From Ooceraea biroi (lineage: Eukaryota; Arthropoda; Insecta; Hymenoptera; Formicidae), in NCBI RefSeq assembly GCF_003672135.1, contig NC_039510.1, forward strand, positions 13,082,001 through 13,146,000: DNA of 64,000 bases. The letters run 5' to 3'. Shown here in pieces: positions 26,291 through 39,250 of this stretch. Under the pieces are notes generated by a model. That model was not told the origin of the DNA. It ran no database searches and saw only the letters and a list, made by a program, of their open reading frames with translations. Made by a program: the position numbers and the translations under genes. Position 1 is the first letter of the stretch. Every line of letters begins with the position of its first letter.

Positions 26291-27660
26291 TCATCTGCCA
26301 TAATCATCTCTCTTGTAGCCGTCGCGTGATCTTTCCGCTTCTCGCTTTTCCGCGCGCCATGACCTTGTGACTTCGCGGCGCGAGTGCGCGCGCGCACGCC
26401 ATGTGTTTTCGCGAAAAAGCAGAAGCCGCACCGGCAGCGAGATTTCATCGGTTCGCACGGTATTAAAGTTTTCACGAACGTTACCTGGTGGGTGACGCTG
26501 TGGTTTCCCTCGGCTGCGGCGACTGGGCGCGTGTAATCCGTTTTCGTCGATGTAATCACCACGTCACAAAAAGCAAACCAGCTCGCGCGGCGGCACGACA
26601 CACCACGGCACGGCACCGTGTCGTCCGCGAATCGTAATCCTGCACACTCGCGTTGACCGATGAGCGATCACACTTCGAAACGCGGTGCGATCTCGCAAAC
26701 GCGAGAAGATGGACGGACGCCGAATCGCCTAAACGCGATTAAAAACGCCGACAATCCCAGACACGACGCGATCACTCTGATTCACACAGGTAACACTCGC
26801 GCGTCCGCGTTCATTCGTTCGGTTGGTCGGTCGGTCGCTCCGCCGTTTGCGCGCGAACACTTCCGAACGTCCACGAAGCTGCGCGAGCGCGCCCGAGGCG
26901 AGCTCGGCATGCGCGATGTCTCGGCCGTGACCGCGGGCGAACCTCAAAATTGCGCGACAGTGGCGAATCTTTTTTCGTCCTTATTAAAAACTCGTCGAGC
27001 AGAGGAATTACACTGCGCTGTTTTCTCACACGAGCAATCGAGTTGCCGACAGTCTCAGAATCCTCGACACCGCGCGACAGCTGCGAGCGCGCGCAATCAG
27101 AAAGTTAGTAATCAACTTCGCGCCGAGTGATAACGCGCAATTAGCACTCGTCGACTCGGCGAGCGGACTTCTAATATTTGCCACTATTCACAGATACACC
27201 TGCGATTACGTCAGAGGAAGTCACAAGTGGCTTCGTTTCGGAAACAAACGTTCCTCGGTAATAATTCGATTCCGGTGCGAGATTTCCGAGCGCCGCGAGC
27301 ACCCCCGAAGAACGAAGAACCGGAGTCGGATTGAGTTAACGAAGCGAGCGAGCGAGCGAGCTTGCTTCCTCGTGTTTGCGCGACTCGTCACGCGTGGATC
27401 ATCGCGTCGGTGGCGACGCGAGGAAGGCGAGGCAAGACCGCGTCTCGCGGGGATCGCGCAAGTAACTGAGCGACCAGGCGGCGTCCCAGTTGCATGAGAC
27501 TCGCACACGGCTGCGATTCTGCGCAAGAGGTGCCGCGAGTGCAATCGGCGATGGAGAACAATGTGCCGCTTCGAAGACGCGATTAACACTTTTCGCAGCT
27601 ACGCATCGGCTGCGAAATGATGTGCTTTCTGACTCCGCTTCTGTGTCCACTCATAGACTT
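26291..27660. promoter_or_regulatory. CpG-dense block, candidate promoter or enhancer region
   Basis: This is one of the most CpG-dense parts of the window, with many CGCG, GCGC and TCGCG words, flanked by AT-rich DNA on both sides. It contains a GGTC-type repeat near 26820-26835 and a (GAGC)n array at 27342-27362. A 12-bp palindrome (TCGGCGCGCCGA) lies just outside its left edge at 26245-26256. In Hymenoptera, CpG-dense non-coding blocks often mark unmethylated regulatory DNA. That reading is inference: there is no TATA box, no defined start site and no supported exon. Open frames up to 156 codons occur on both strands and look compositional. Confidence 0.2.
27342..27362 (+). repeat. (GAGC)n tetranucleotide array
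   Basis: About five GAGC/GCGA units in a row lie within the CpG-dense block. The same unit recurs in the arrays near 34.5-34.8 kb. Confidence 0.88.
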
Positions 27661-30440
27661 TCAGGTATTTTTACATTTTTCACTTCATGTGTATTAGATA
27701 GTCATCGTGAATAATTTTATAGATTCATATTGGAGTAGTCAAGTGTTAAGAATGTACCAGATGTTTTGTTAACAAAGTATTGTCAAACAACAATTTTCTG
27801 GGACTAGTATTGCAAGAGACGGTTTAAACATTTCTGTTTAACTTGCACTAATGAAATTCTAAACGTTTTACGTTTTGTTCAGCTGTAAATAGTTTACAAA
27901 ATATATTCCTGACATTAATATTCACCTTACGGGAAACAACGTGTGCGGCAATCAGCGATATTCAAATGGATAATATTTTCCACATTTATCGGCTAATGAA
28001 GCTTACAGAAGGTGAAATATATTGCACGTATTGTTTAAAATAGCACATGGGCAGAGGCAGACAATTATCCTTACGCAATGCGCATATCTGCGTCCCGAAT
28101 GCAAATCGTAATTGAGCAAGATGCGGAAACAACGGAATTCTCTCCGATTGGCGCGCTGCTAATTGAATTGCGTCGAACAGACCGCACGTTCGGTTTTGCG
28201 ACACCGGACGCCGCGCATCGAACGCCTTGTAATGTTGTAATGCTGTAACCGATATCGCGAGCTTTACGAGCCACGATCGCAACGGGATACGCTCGTTTGC
28301 CGTAACGTGGGTAGCCAGATAGAGCGGTATCCGCTATCATGCTTTTCAGGAATTGATGTTAACACACACGCGATCCCTCCGTAATGGCTGCGAACGGACA
28401 GTGCTCTTCGATTAATCGGACATCGCGATCCAGTAATGCCGCGGCGGTTAATGGATGAATCGTTTTTAAATCGCGCAACGACGTCATCATATTAGCGGTT
28501 GTAACTTGTATCTGAGCGATAATGCGATACCGTGACGACTGTAAAATGAATTTGTGATGATACTGATAAATTATTATTAATTTACCCTTAACTCGACGTA
28601 AATTAACCGACGCGTTTACAGTTGGTTTTATTGAGTCATTTATTGTCGACAGATCATTTTGTGTTTCTTATCTTCTGGAAGACAGGATTATTAACTACAT
28701 TCTGATTTATGCTCCAAGTTTATTTATTTGTTACATCATCTGTCTCAATGTGATGCTATTCATATATCGTGAATGGAGTAATGCTATCTAATGCTAGTGC
28801 ATATTTCATCACAAGAAATAGTAGCAAAAAGACTTGATGAATTCTCGTCTTTCAGTCCTCAAACAGAAATTGCAAGAACTCGGGTTAATATTTCTCGCTA
28901 GCAAAAAGCTTTTCGTATTACTGTGTCGTACTGTATAAAGATGCGGTTTTCGATATTTTAATATTAGCACTATAATATCTGAGTAGATTTCATAACGCAT
29001 CGCTCTTCGCTCTTCAATTATCCCTTCCAACAGATTACAGTTTTTCCTCTTAGAGAAACATAATAAGAAAAACTTGTATTGCTGCGAAGAATATTCAGTG
29101 TTGTTTTCGCGGGTACCGTACGTCATTACCATGAAGTAAAACGTATTCGCACACTAGGGGAAAAAGGGAACAAGACACGATGTTGCACGTCATGCACTCG
29201 TGCCTCTCATTACACGCGTGCACGCGTTGCGTGACGGATCGGCTGATCGGCCTTGTCTCAAGCGAGGTCTCTGGTTCTTTCTTGGACCCTGCGAGGAAGG
29301 GAACTCGCCCTCGATGAACTACAAAGTGCACTCAGCGACCTGCACGAGTCAGACGGTGAACGAAGCCGTAATGGCTAGGGCCGGCCCTTCAGATGCGGAT
29401 CAAGTTCCGCAGAAGCGATTTCGCGGTGTGGCGGTCCCGCTTCGTGACTTTGCGCGATGCGAGTCCCTTGCATCCGCTCGTTCCACGATTCGTCCTCACG
29501 CAGGTACACGACCCAGGGAGCCTTCTCGTCGGCTGATCGTCGTCGTCGGCGTCGTCGGCATCCTCATGTTTCATCGTGCGAAACCGGCCAACGCGTAAAA
29601 CCGGTTCCACGAGAACGAGGAGGAGAAAGAGTGAGAGAGAGAGAGAGAGAGAGAGAACGGGCTCCGTTTTCGCCGAATCGGCTCCAGGGCCCAGCCTCGC
29701 ATTCGGACCAGGCCCTTAAGAATTCTTGTTTTTCCAATGGCCGGATTCCGACCGCCCGCGATCCAATCGATCGTGATCCCGGAGCAGCCGGCGGCGGGCA
29801 CCGGAGAACCCACCGATCTCCCTGTTTCTCTTTCTCTCCAATGGTCCATTGTCGAGCAAGGGAAGAGTGAGAGGAGGACGGGACAGCAATCTCTGCAACG
29901 GCGCTCGGGCCCATGGTTCGTCGTCCGTGAGCAGTTTTAACGACCGCGTGGCCCGGATCGACCCAGTGCCTCCCGCTCTGTTATTTTCCGCTGCCGACAG
30001 CACAAACTTCTCTCTCACATGCGTATCCCGGGAAATGGGCTGGTTTGGATTTCTCCATTTTTTTCCTCCCTTTTACGACCGTTCGTTGTTTCGTGCGTAG
30101 AGGGATATTACGAGCGGGGCGCGATCTCACATCCCGGAACCTCCTCCAGCAGCCTAGAATCTACAGTCTTGCTGCGAGGATCTTTAGTGTTGACTTACTT
30201 TGTATTCAATTCGGTAGGGAGAGATATGAAGAGTGGAGATATGAAGGATGAAATTTACAACAAAAACAAAATTCAATTAAACTCAATCAACTTGCTCTCT
30301 GATTAATACGTAGAAAACACAGATTGAACTATTGATATTAATGTACTTCCAATAATGACACAGAATTTTATAGAAGAAGAACTGATACGTGAAACAAGTT
30401 GCAATAACACTTAAAGTTAATTATCACAAAATGGATTAGC
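27661..30440. other. No gene seen: AT-rich DNA, then a CpG-rich block at 29.1-30.2 kb
   Basis: The parts 27661-28080 and 28540-29100 are AT-rich with frequent stops. The part 29110-30200 is CpG-rich and holds a 14-bp palindrome ACGCGTGCACGCGT at 29214-29227, a short GTC-rich patch near 29538-29558 and a (GA)n run. Open frames of up to 137 codons overlap on both strands there. None has a domain I can name. Confidence 0.55.
29631..29657 (+). repeat. (GA)n microsatellite
   Basis: A nearly pure GA run inside CpG-rich sequence. It produces runs of alternating Arg/Glu and Ser/Leu in overlapping open frames, which are not genes. Confidence 0.93.
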
Positions 30441-30456
30441 AATCATAATTTGATTT

Positions 30457-30546
30457 GATTAAAGAGAAGAACGCCAAAGAATCTTCCGGATTAAAAAGAA
30501 GAATGCCAGGATCTTCCGGATTAAAGAGAAGAACGCCAGGATCCGA
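30457..30546 (+). repeat. 30-bp minisatellite, three units
   Basis: The unit reads roughly GATTAAAGAGAAGAACGCCA followed by GGATCTTCCG. Copies begin at 30457 (32 bp), 30489 (30 bp) and 30519 (about 28 bp, ending in GGATCCGAT). Units 2 and 3 differ by only a few bases. Because the period is a multiple of three, the minus strand reads a repeating 10-residue phrase (DPGVLLFNPE, DPGILLFNPE), but the surrounding frame (30436-30624) is short and otherwise featureless. Confidence 0.92.
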
Positions 30547-33500
30547 TTTGCTCAGAATGACATAGAAAGCAGAGGTCGATAGAGAGAAGAGAAAACTGAG
30601 GAGGAAGCGTGATGTGCCAAGCAATCCGATTCTTGTGTCTCCAAGGAGTCACCCCGTCCCTCCCTCTTTTGGTCCCGCTCGGACGGGTCAACCCGGTCGA
30701 GTGGTAATTCTAGACTTAGTCAGCACAGCCGGCATACCTCGTCAAGGTTAACTCACTCGTTCCGTCCTGAAATTCCATCCGTGCAGAAACACGTTGCAAG
30801 GCGGCGCGGCGAGCGGAAGCACAGAGGAAATCCATGTGGAGGAGAGAATGGGACGGAAAGAGACGGAGCGATTTCTTCCGCTCCTCCTGCTCCCCACGTC
30901 CTCGAGGGGAATTCTGGGTTAATGGCACCGCATTACGATCGCGTGACTTCAGCATGAGATCCATGCGCGCGATCTGGATCGCAGTCGTGGAGGAGGCAAG
31001 AGTAACGCGGCGAGATACGAATCGATCTTGAATATAATACCGCCGACACGGGCGCGTGCACGTGTGTGTACACGTATGTGACACAGACAGGATTCGATCG
31101 ATCGGCCGATTTGCTGATGGTGGTGGAGAATGGGGTACAGGAGGAGCTGAAGTAATTACGTTTTTTCCGTGATACATAGTCGTGTGTACCGCGTGCCGCA
31201 CGTGAACCATCAACTTCACTTGGTGAGTGAAGAGTGGAGTCACGATTCCCGTGTTTGAGGGACGAAGCGCACGGTAATACCTTCGCAAATGTTTTCATGC
31301 GCAGCCTAGCTCTCCAAACGAGAGTTCCAAGTCAATAAAATTGGTATTGCTGCGGCGTGCACCAGGTATACCGGTCGTCCCGTTTTTGTTAGACCTCCAG
31401 TCTGTCAATTCAACATTGATGTTTCTTTAAATGTATTTTTAATTAAATTATCAAGTTCGCTCGTTCATCTTTTAACTGCTGAGCACGTGTAAAGCGTTTT
31501 GATTTAAAGTTAGGTAAAATTAGAAGGAAAATAGGCAAGGTAAATTTTCATCTTATGATTTTATATTGCAATAAAAGAATTGACTTTAATGACACTAATA
31601 TAATTGATATTAATATTGTAGCATAAATGACGTTAGTTGTGGGACACTGTGTATACACTTTCTCGGCGTGAGTCACTGCACTCTCACTGTTAAGAACCGT
31701 ACCAGCCAGCGGCCCGATTCGAGGCGGTTAAATCGAGAAGAAAATAAACGAACCATTACACCTGCTAAGTGCATTTAGAAACATATCACTAAATCAAGTC
31801 CGATTGCCATCTTTATGACCGTTAAATCTAGAGAGCCAGTTAGAGATTCATGAGTCGCATAATATTTTATCAAAATTTCAGCGATTCGGACGTGTACGTA
31901 GTTGTGCCAGACCAGGAATACATAGACACGGGGATCTGTCGCTGGTTGGACAAATTTATGTGTTAATTTATAGTGACGTGAACATCGGCATCGACGATTG
32001 ACGTCCAGTAGATGTCAAAAACGAGACACAGAATCGACCGCGAGATGGGAACAGAACGAGGTCGAACCGCGATTAATTATCTATTTTTGCAGCAAGCGTC
32101 GACGACGACGTGTTCGGATCGCATCGATCCGATGAGAACGTCGCGATCGAATTATCCCTATCGGACATGAGATATGTCCGGAATACGTTAAAAACGATTC
32201 GTCAGCGGCTTCTATATCGAGAAATCCGGAATTAAGATCGCTCCGAGGCGCGGCGTACATCGATTCGCATTAAAGCTGCATGGCGTTTAAATTAAATTTT
32301 CTGATCCTCGGATAAATGTCGAGACGGTTTTAACGCGCATGGATTATCCCGATAAATTACGTTCCGGTGCGATTAGCAGCTCTCAAACAGTCGCATATCA
32401 TCTGAAACGGAAATACTCACTTCTGTTTCTTAATAAAGTGATATCGTGTGCACGACTAGATAAATAATGTCACATTTACATGTTATGCGAGAAGACGTGC
32501 GTAAGCATCGTGTTTGAACATGTGGACACGCATGTTTTCCATGGACACGTTTTCCGTTAAGCGTATTCCATGCTTGCGCAAACGGTCTTTGAGATTATTG
32601 GCCTCAGCCTTACGAGGAAGGACATTCGAGACAGGATACGCTGGACACGATCATGTTTCCTCGCACGTGTACGCCAGACAACAAGGACGTGGCCCTTCTA
32701 TGGCTCGTCCTGCGAAACGTCCAACGAGACATACGTCGAAATAATGAATAGAAGATAAGAGGGGAATTTTATTTGGGGAAAAAGAAGGGCATGTAGATAC
32801 CTCTTAAGAACCAGCATACGTCGCTTACATCTCAGGAACGTAATAATGTTTCACGTGAGAATATAACAATCGCGATAAATCGGCTTTGAACTTATCGATT
32901 AATGCGTTAACGTTTCTTAAGAAAATTTTTCTATGAATGAAATGTGATGATATTTTTTACACGACAAAACTGGCGCACAGCATTAATTATGCATGATGCT
33001 CCAAAAATAAATAGTCGATTTCTCCTATGCAAACACTTTTTTTAAACGTCGTATGCTTTCATAACTTTTCAAGTTGCAACGTTACAAAATATCATAGATA
33101 ACCGAGTTGTGAAAAGAATTCTCTGAAGATAAAACTCTTTTTTTTATAAGGAACCGTTTCTCTAGGTCAGTTTTGGTAATACGTGGTGTAACCTGGCTGA
33201 TATCCTCCGTGTGCCCAACAGCTATTTGTGAAGGATAACAAATCATTTTCTCGGTTTCTCCGCAGTATGCAAACAAAACCACCGTTGCGAGATTTACGCG
33301 GCATGCCATCAACGCGTGTCGATGGCTTGAATCACGATTCTGTGTTTCTCTTTTTCCTCATACCGTTTATCCGCGCAAAACAGGCATAATAAACTGCAGT
33401 CATTGCTGCGAAAATAACGTTTCTCGATATGTATTTGTGTCCGATAATTGCTAGGTGAATACACTACCACAAAAATATTTCTTATCACAGGATGATGTTA

Positions 33501-33860
33501 TCCAATAGGATTTAATTTATGACTGCAATTTGCGAAAGAAATAAAAATGTATGAAGTATTAAGATTATAACAGAAAAGAGAAAAGAATACATAATAAAAT
33601 AAATGTCCACATTTCAAATAATATTTTTCATATCATTGCAAAATGACTCGTTAAAATTCTTTCATTTTTACTATTATTTTCTCTCGATAGTTATGACTAT
33701 CGCTATCGAAATAACTTTCACTTTTATAGATCTGCAATACAAATTTTATGGATATTTCTCTCTACAAAATCTTACGAATATTTAAATTATGCATGCAAAA
33801 GTGTCTTACGTCTTTACGCTTCTTTACATATTTACTTTTAGATTAAGTATGTGGACTTTG
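30547..33860. other. No gene seen: CpG-rich then AT-rich DNA
   Basis: The parts 30600-31380 and 32000-32350 are CpG-rich; 31400-31640 and 32930-33860 are AT-rich. The longest open frame (30716-31288 minus, 190 codons) overlaps open frames in two other readings and has no recognisable motif. Two short dyad-symmetric sites lie close together at 32114-32132 and 32162-32180. Confidence 0.55.
32114..32180. other. Pair of short perfect dyads
   Basis: TCGGATCG, CAT, CGATCCGA (32114-32132) is followed 29 bases later by CGGACAT, GAGAT, ATGTCCG (32162-32180). Each is an exact inverted repeat of 7-8 bp arms, the size of a site for a dimeric DNA-binding protein. Single dyads like these are expected by chance; their closeness is the only unusual point. 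Confidence 0.5.
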
Positions 33861-33861
33861 T

Positions 33862-33879
33862 TCACACACACACACACAA
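33862..33879 (+). repeat. (CA)n microsatellite
   Basis: A short uninterrupted CA run in AT-rich sequence. Confidence 0.9.
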
Positions 33880-34463
33880 GTCGGACTTTCTTACATGATC
33901 CGCATGATTATTGGCTCGTGATTATGGGCTCTTATTAAGAAAGTAAGAGCGTGAGCGAGATATCGTCACGCGTCTCGTTTCGGAGATCGCATCTGAACGT
34001 ATTGCCTGTAAATTCCACAGACGTTTCTTCCAGATCCTTTTCCGTCTCTTTTTCTCCCCGCCGAGTCAGGGAGGAAATAATTACGGTGCCCATTTAGAAA
34101 CCGGTTTGACTCCGGTTCCTACCCTCCCTGTCCTCGGCCCTCGCGAGGCGAGCTCTTTGACGAGAACCGCCGTGCCAACGTGGAGAAATACAGAGAAGAA
34201 AGAAGCGGAGCGAATGAATAAACGAAGGAAGGAGAGAACGTGTAACCGGCAGACAGAGACAAGGGACGGCGAATAAAATCGCGTAGGGCACAAAGGGCCG
34301 GCGGGAGGGAAAAGGGGAGATGGAAGAGGGCCCGGCGCGTTATTAACGGAGAAGGGAGAAACGTCATTTTAAATACAAGCCGCGAAGCAAAGACGGAACT
34401 CGTCGAGGGATCGCCTGTCTTGTGGAATTCTAGCTTTCCGCCACGAATGCTATCCGACTTCCG

Positions 34464-34504
34464 CGGTTCGTTCGTCCGTTCGCTCTCTCGCTCGCTCGCT
34501 CGTT
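34464..34504 (+). repeat. (TTCG)n/(CTCG)n tetranucleotide array
   Basis: Units TTCG, TCCG and CTCG follow one another. The array is close to the reverse complement of the GAGC/GAAC array at 34776-34810. Confidence 0.88.
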
Positions 34505-34775
34505 GCGTTCACAATCCTTCGTCCTGCCTCCGTTCGTTTCCTAGGAGTCGCGTCGCATTGACCTGGAGCACAAACGCGATTATCGTCGCGACGGGCGGAC
34601 TGAAAATTCCCGGGAAACGCTCGATATTCCAGAACGAGGCAGCCGGACTCGCTCCTTAATGACATACGATGGGAATAATTTGCGGAGCGGTCTTTTCCAC
34701 CTCCATCTCGCGAGGTTCTCCGGTCTTCGTCAGAAAACGAACCAGACCGCCAGGTTTTCTTCTCCTAGCTTTTTT

Positions 34776-34846
34776 CGCGAGCGAGCGAACGAACGAACGA
34801 GCAAGCGAGGGAGATCGGTGGGTAGGTAGGTACGTAGGTAGGTAGT
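34776..34846 (+). repeat. (GAGC)n/(GAAC)n array followed by (GGTA)n array
   Basis: GAGC and GAAC units fill 34776-34810. After a short gap, GGTA units with one TACG interruption fill about 34817-34846. Two different tetranucleotide repeats side by side suggest a slippage-prone site. Confidence 0.88.
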
Positions 34847-35558
34847 AAGTTTGACTTGCAAATCACTCCGCTCGTGCGAGCGCGTTCTTTCGTCTCGGTC
34901 TGCCTCTTTTCCTTGTTCGCCTACGTCCCGTGCGCGCGCGGAATGCAATTACCCTAATTGCCAGCACTCTAAGCACGTTGCGTAAGGGCGGTCGGTCGTT
35001 ATCGGTAACTGCGAGTTACATCGTTAAGCGAGCGCGGTTATACCGGGTGTAACAGGCGCGCCGAAGATTCAAATAATTTGTCCTTGACAAACACGTCGGA
35101 AGGTCAATGGTTCTTGAATAGCCGATTCAGAAGAGTGGAGTCGACGGTAAATTAAAAGATGCAAGAAAGTACGGTGAGACCTCGCTTCACGCTTAATTTC
35201 AAAGTGGAGGATCTGACTTTTTGTTGTCGAGATGTAATGTAGGTTTTATCGAAGTTTTGGTCAACGTAGAGTTCACCTGAAATTAGCCAGAAAGTTCGTT
35301 TTGGAAATGCAGAAGACAGAGTCTAAAACTAGAGTCATTTTGTGCACTTTTTTTGCACAAAGTCTTTTAATTATATCTTCTTTAGTTATATCACACGATG
35401 TTCCATCAGTTGTATCTTACGTTATTATATCATAAATATTTATTGAGAGATTATTAATTCACACATTGTTCATGCAAATATAATTATTTGCATATTAATT
35501 TAATCACTTATTTACGTTTACAAATTAGTATTAAAATACATGATAACTATACAAATCA

Positions 35559-35561
<3 letters not shown>

Positions 35562-35601
<40 letters not shown>
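35562..35601. repeat. (TA)20 microsatellite
   Basis: A 40-bp uninterrupted TA run, the longest pure dinucleotide repeat in the window. It is followed at once by a palindrome (CACACGTGTG). Length variation between individuals is likely. Confidence 0.95.
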
Positions 35602-35606
<5 letters not shown>

Positions 35607-35613
35607 GTGTGAC

Positions 35614-38600
35614 TGGTTTTCTCGAGGTCGCAAAGATATCTCGAAGCTGCAATCTGCCTCAGATATGTGTGCGTCTCTCGAGAAGGCCACTAGTTCCCAA
35701 CGGATCAGTTTGCATAAAAAAAATGATCGATATGCACGGATTATCGACGTCACGAGCAGATGCTCACGTCGATATTCGCCGGAAGACATTCACGGGAAGA
35801 CGAAATAACTCGCACGCAACGGAAAGGCAGAAAGAACTTTTTGCGAAGTGCATCGTCCGAAGTTCGCAAATCACTCAGCGCCACGAGATGCGCACACGGT
35901 GCAACTTTCCGCGAAGTGTGTCAACAAAAATAGGAAACCGCCCCGGTTTCCAGGTGGTCTAAATCGAGTCGACGCGGTCGCTTCCGCCGACGAAATCGTC
36001 GTCGTGAGAGCGACGGAATTACCGTAAAGACAACCGTTTCCATCCTAAGCAAGAATTCTCACGTGTTCCCTCCTCCTCCCCTGTTAAATCAACGAAATCT
36101 TCTGGCGAGCGAGCTTCGCCATTATCCATTTCCTGTCAGGAAAACTATTTCCAGAAAACTCCGAAGCGAAACTTCTCGCGCGACCTGGAGTTGACCGCAA
36201 AGAGTTTCGCAGTCATTTGTAATTCCGATACTCGTCTTTAACTCCGTTGCGACTTTTTCGAAACTATGACCAGGAGGCTAAGAATGTCGACCTTTATTTT
36301 AAAAAAGGTTTTCGTAAAGAGTCCTTGATTGTTCAAACGTTAGTTTATTCTTCCATAAAAGATCTTCTATAAAAGAGATTCATGGGTAAAGATTTTACCT
36401 CAAGCGACGTGCCTCGAGTTTGAAGATAAGCACCAGGGAATCCGTGTTTCCTTAATTGCTACCGATAGATACTTGGGCCACACGGGTATACCGAAATCTC
36501 CCGTTGCATGCAGTAAACTGTTGAAATTGGCGGGAGATCGAGGAGGTGTCATAACTCTTTCGAGCATGCTCGAGACGACTGCGATGCTTCGATCGTGCGC
36601 CGTGGCCGCCATCGCCAAGGTCGACAGCTCTCGTCCAGCTGCATAGGTGGGCGATAAAAACGGGCTGTTTACGAGTCGCTCGTTGAGAAGAGCCACGATG
36701 AGGATTAACTGCCGCGTGCACATCTCTGGAGAACGGGCGGAGGAGAATTGAAAAGGTGGAGATGGCTAAAGAAGTAGGCACAGAAGAAGAAGAGGAGGAG
36801 GAGGAGGTGCAGTAGGACCAGCCGACATTAGGTGCAGACGTGTTACGGAGCCTGGCGAGCTGCCACGCGGCAAACGTTTCAAGGGACTCGCTTCCAAAAC
36901 CTGTTTCCGTCTGCATTGTGGCCGGTCAGCCGACCGGTTCTGCCGAGGCGTGCGTGCATCATCGGCATGGCGCTTTTGCCGCGGGAAAAGCTCGGCGAAA
37001 CGTTGGAAACGTTGGTGGCGGTCGAGGGCGCTTAAACGGCCCTTAACAAAGTGGATTACACGCTGTCAACCGCCTTGAGATGTGCACTCGCTCGATTTTA
37101 GCGCGCACCTCCTAACGTGACCTACTTCCTCGCGCGCGGGACTGCCATAAATACCGGATGCACGATAATAGATGATTATCGGACGGATATATTTGGATCG
37201 CCGGCGAACGCGCCTTTTATCGGAGATTGGAATATCTTTTCCCTTGCTGCGCGCGTGATTACCGAAATTTCCACGACGACGACGACGTGATCGATGATCG
37301 AACATCTGTTTGCGTGTTTCGAGAAGATTGAAGAGATACGCTACTACTTTGTACTGATCTTTGTAATCATCTAGCGATAAACAGAGAGGTGAACTCCGAT
37401 CAAATCGATAATCTCTCAACGTTTCTGTTCTCATTGATGACGCGAAATTGTCCTTCAGTTTTTGCACGGAGAAATTACGGCATTGCCACGGATGCCGACA
37501 TTTGAAGGATTTATCCGAAGCCAGGTCTAACTGAACTCATCCAGGGAATTATTCAAATACCTCTATACATAAAATCGCATTCGTTAGAGCAGAGGAACGT
37601 GCAGCAGGAACGGGAGGGGAGAATAAAGCTATCACACGCCGTTGCGTGCAGCTATGGAAGACCTGCCGGAAACGCGTGCGCAACGCGACGTATTGCGCTT
37701 CGAGGCATCGACTGTGCGCGGAATGCCGGCGCGACGAGGAAGTCTGGGAAACTATTCAGCACCGGCGGCACCGGGGAGAGTGCCAGACGTGTTACGACCA
37801 GGTTGCTCCAGCCTGGTGCACGACCGACGACGGCCCGGCTTTAGCGAGCCCGGCGAAGGAGAGGGAGGAAGGGGTGCGGAGGCAGCTTATCCTGTACCTG
37901 TTACAAAACAGGTTCTTTTGTGCACCGACTCAGTTTTTCATCCCTCCGCTTGTACGTAGCGCTTGTACAAGAGCGCGCAAAGAACTCCCGCGGGCTTCTC
38001 CCTATAGAGCGTGCCAAATGAACCGACGGACACGTTTTGTAGATGCCCTGTCTTACGTCGAGGGGCAGAGACAGAAAGGAAGAGGGAGAGGGAGAACTTG
38101 TCCGGAACTGGCTTTGCCGACCGATGCGAAATCTGGTTTGATCAGCTCCTCCCTCTGAAGCGAGTTTCAGAGAGTCCGATATATAGGACGGCAAGCAGAA
38201 TGGTGTGTATAGGTATTGATTGGCCATCAACAGCGAACGCAACGTCGCCCTTGCGCTCTTAAGCGGATTCTGAGTCTCCTGGCAAATTGCTTTTTCCTAA
38301 ATCCATCGATATCGACGAGATGTTATCTTTGTGGAGCACGTTGGGACTCGATCAATGGCCTCTGCAACATAGCAGGACGTGCACACCCCGCAAAGGGGAA
38401 ATCGAAGAACAGCGAAGAGCGAGCGTTATTATTCGCGGTAATTATCGATGAAACGATTATTAGGAAAATGTTACGTCATCGGCGTTACACTTTCCAAAAA
38501 TATCAGTGACCTTGGGCGGCCTCCGCCAATTACCCCGGTTTCCTACTCGCGGAAGTGAGGAATTTGCGAGGATACATTGAGACCATCGTTGAGCGGATCG

Positions 38601-39250
38601 TTTGAAGTAGCTTGACGTGACGTCAGTCGACCTCTTTGTATCTGCCGTTCACAGCGATAACGCTCGGAACGACAAGTCAACCGCGGAGATAATGGGTAGC
38701 TTCTGCGCACGCGTCAGCGCGAGTCAACGTACTCGCGATATGCGATAACGGTATGTGCGGCCGGTATGTGTCGTCTGTTCGGTGATAACATGATAACACG
38801 GCGATTACGGGCCACGTGTATGTCGTGGCCGTGCAAAGCGGCTGTGCCGTGCTACCGCGCAATCGAGATCACCCCTCGCTAATTGACCGAATTGCAGGCT
38901 AGTCCATCCTGTCTTGTTGGAGAAAGATCCATGATTCACCAAGTGAATTGATGTCACTTTAGAGAAAGCGATAATATTTTCAGCCTGCCAGTGAAGGAAC
39001 TCTTTGGGAGGATTGAAAATGACACTGTATCGTCGTTTTATAACCAGCGTACAAAAGTTTTATAAAAGTACGAAAGAGAGGGAGAGAGAAAGTTTTAAAA
39101 GTTATAAAAATTATTTTATCGAAAGTATCACATGATATTTCGAACACAGAAACTGGAAAATTCGCTGATGCGTCAATATCAATATTCGACGGATACACGT
39201 TGTTGCAATACTTGCTGCTCTGTTGTCACTATCAAGATTCATTCCGCCAC
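35614..39250. other. No gene seen: CpG-rich non-coding DNA
   Basis: CpG is frequent at 35690-36240 and 36400-38900. A GAA/GAG trinucleotide run lies at 36783-36807, a GAC run near 37272-37286, and an inverted repeat at 37163-37181. A full CRE (TGACGTCA) lies at 38618-38625. GGTATGTG is repeated at about 38749 and 38763. The longest frames (36452-36916 minus, 154 codons; 37646-38158 plus, 170 codons) overlap other open frames and lack motifs. I cannot support any of them as coding. Confidence 0.5.

Larger units (their letters stand above)
33901..35560. other. No gene seen: CpG-rich block with tetranucleotide arrays
   Basis: Tetranucleotide arrays at 34464-34504 and 34776-34846 frame a CpG-rich block. 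A purine-rich stretch lies around 34298-34335. The open frames here are short (up to 82 codons) and follow the arrays. From about 35280 the sequence turns AT-rich. Confidence 0.55.

Noticed and set aside
38618..38625. Full cAMP-response element TGACGTCA, also at 60390-60397
   Set aside because: About one such 8-mer is expected by chance in 64 kb; neither copy has supporting motifs around it.
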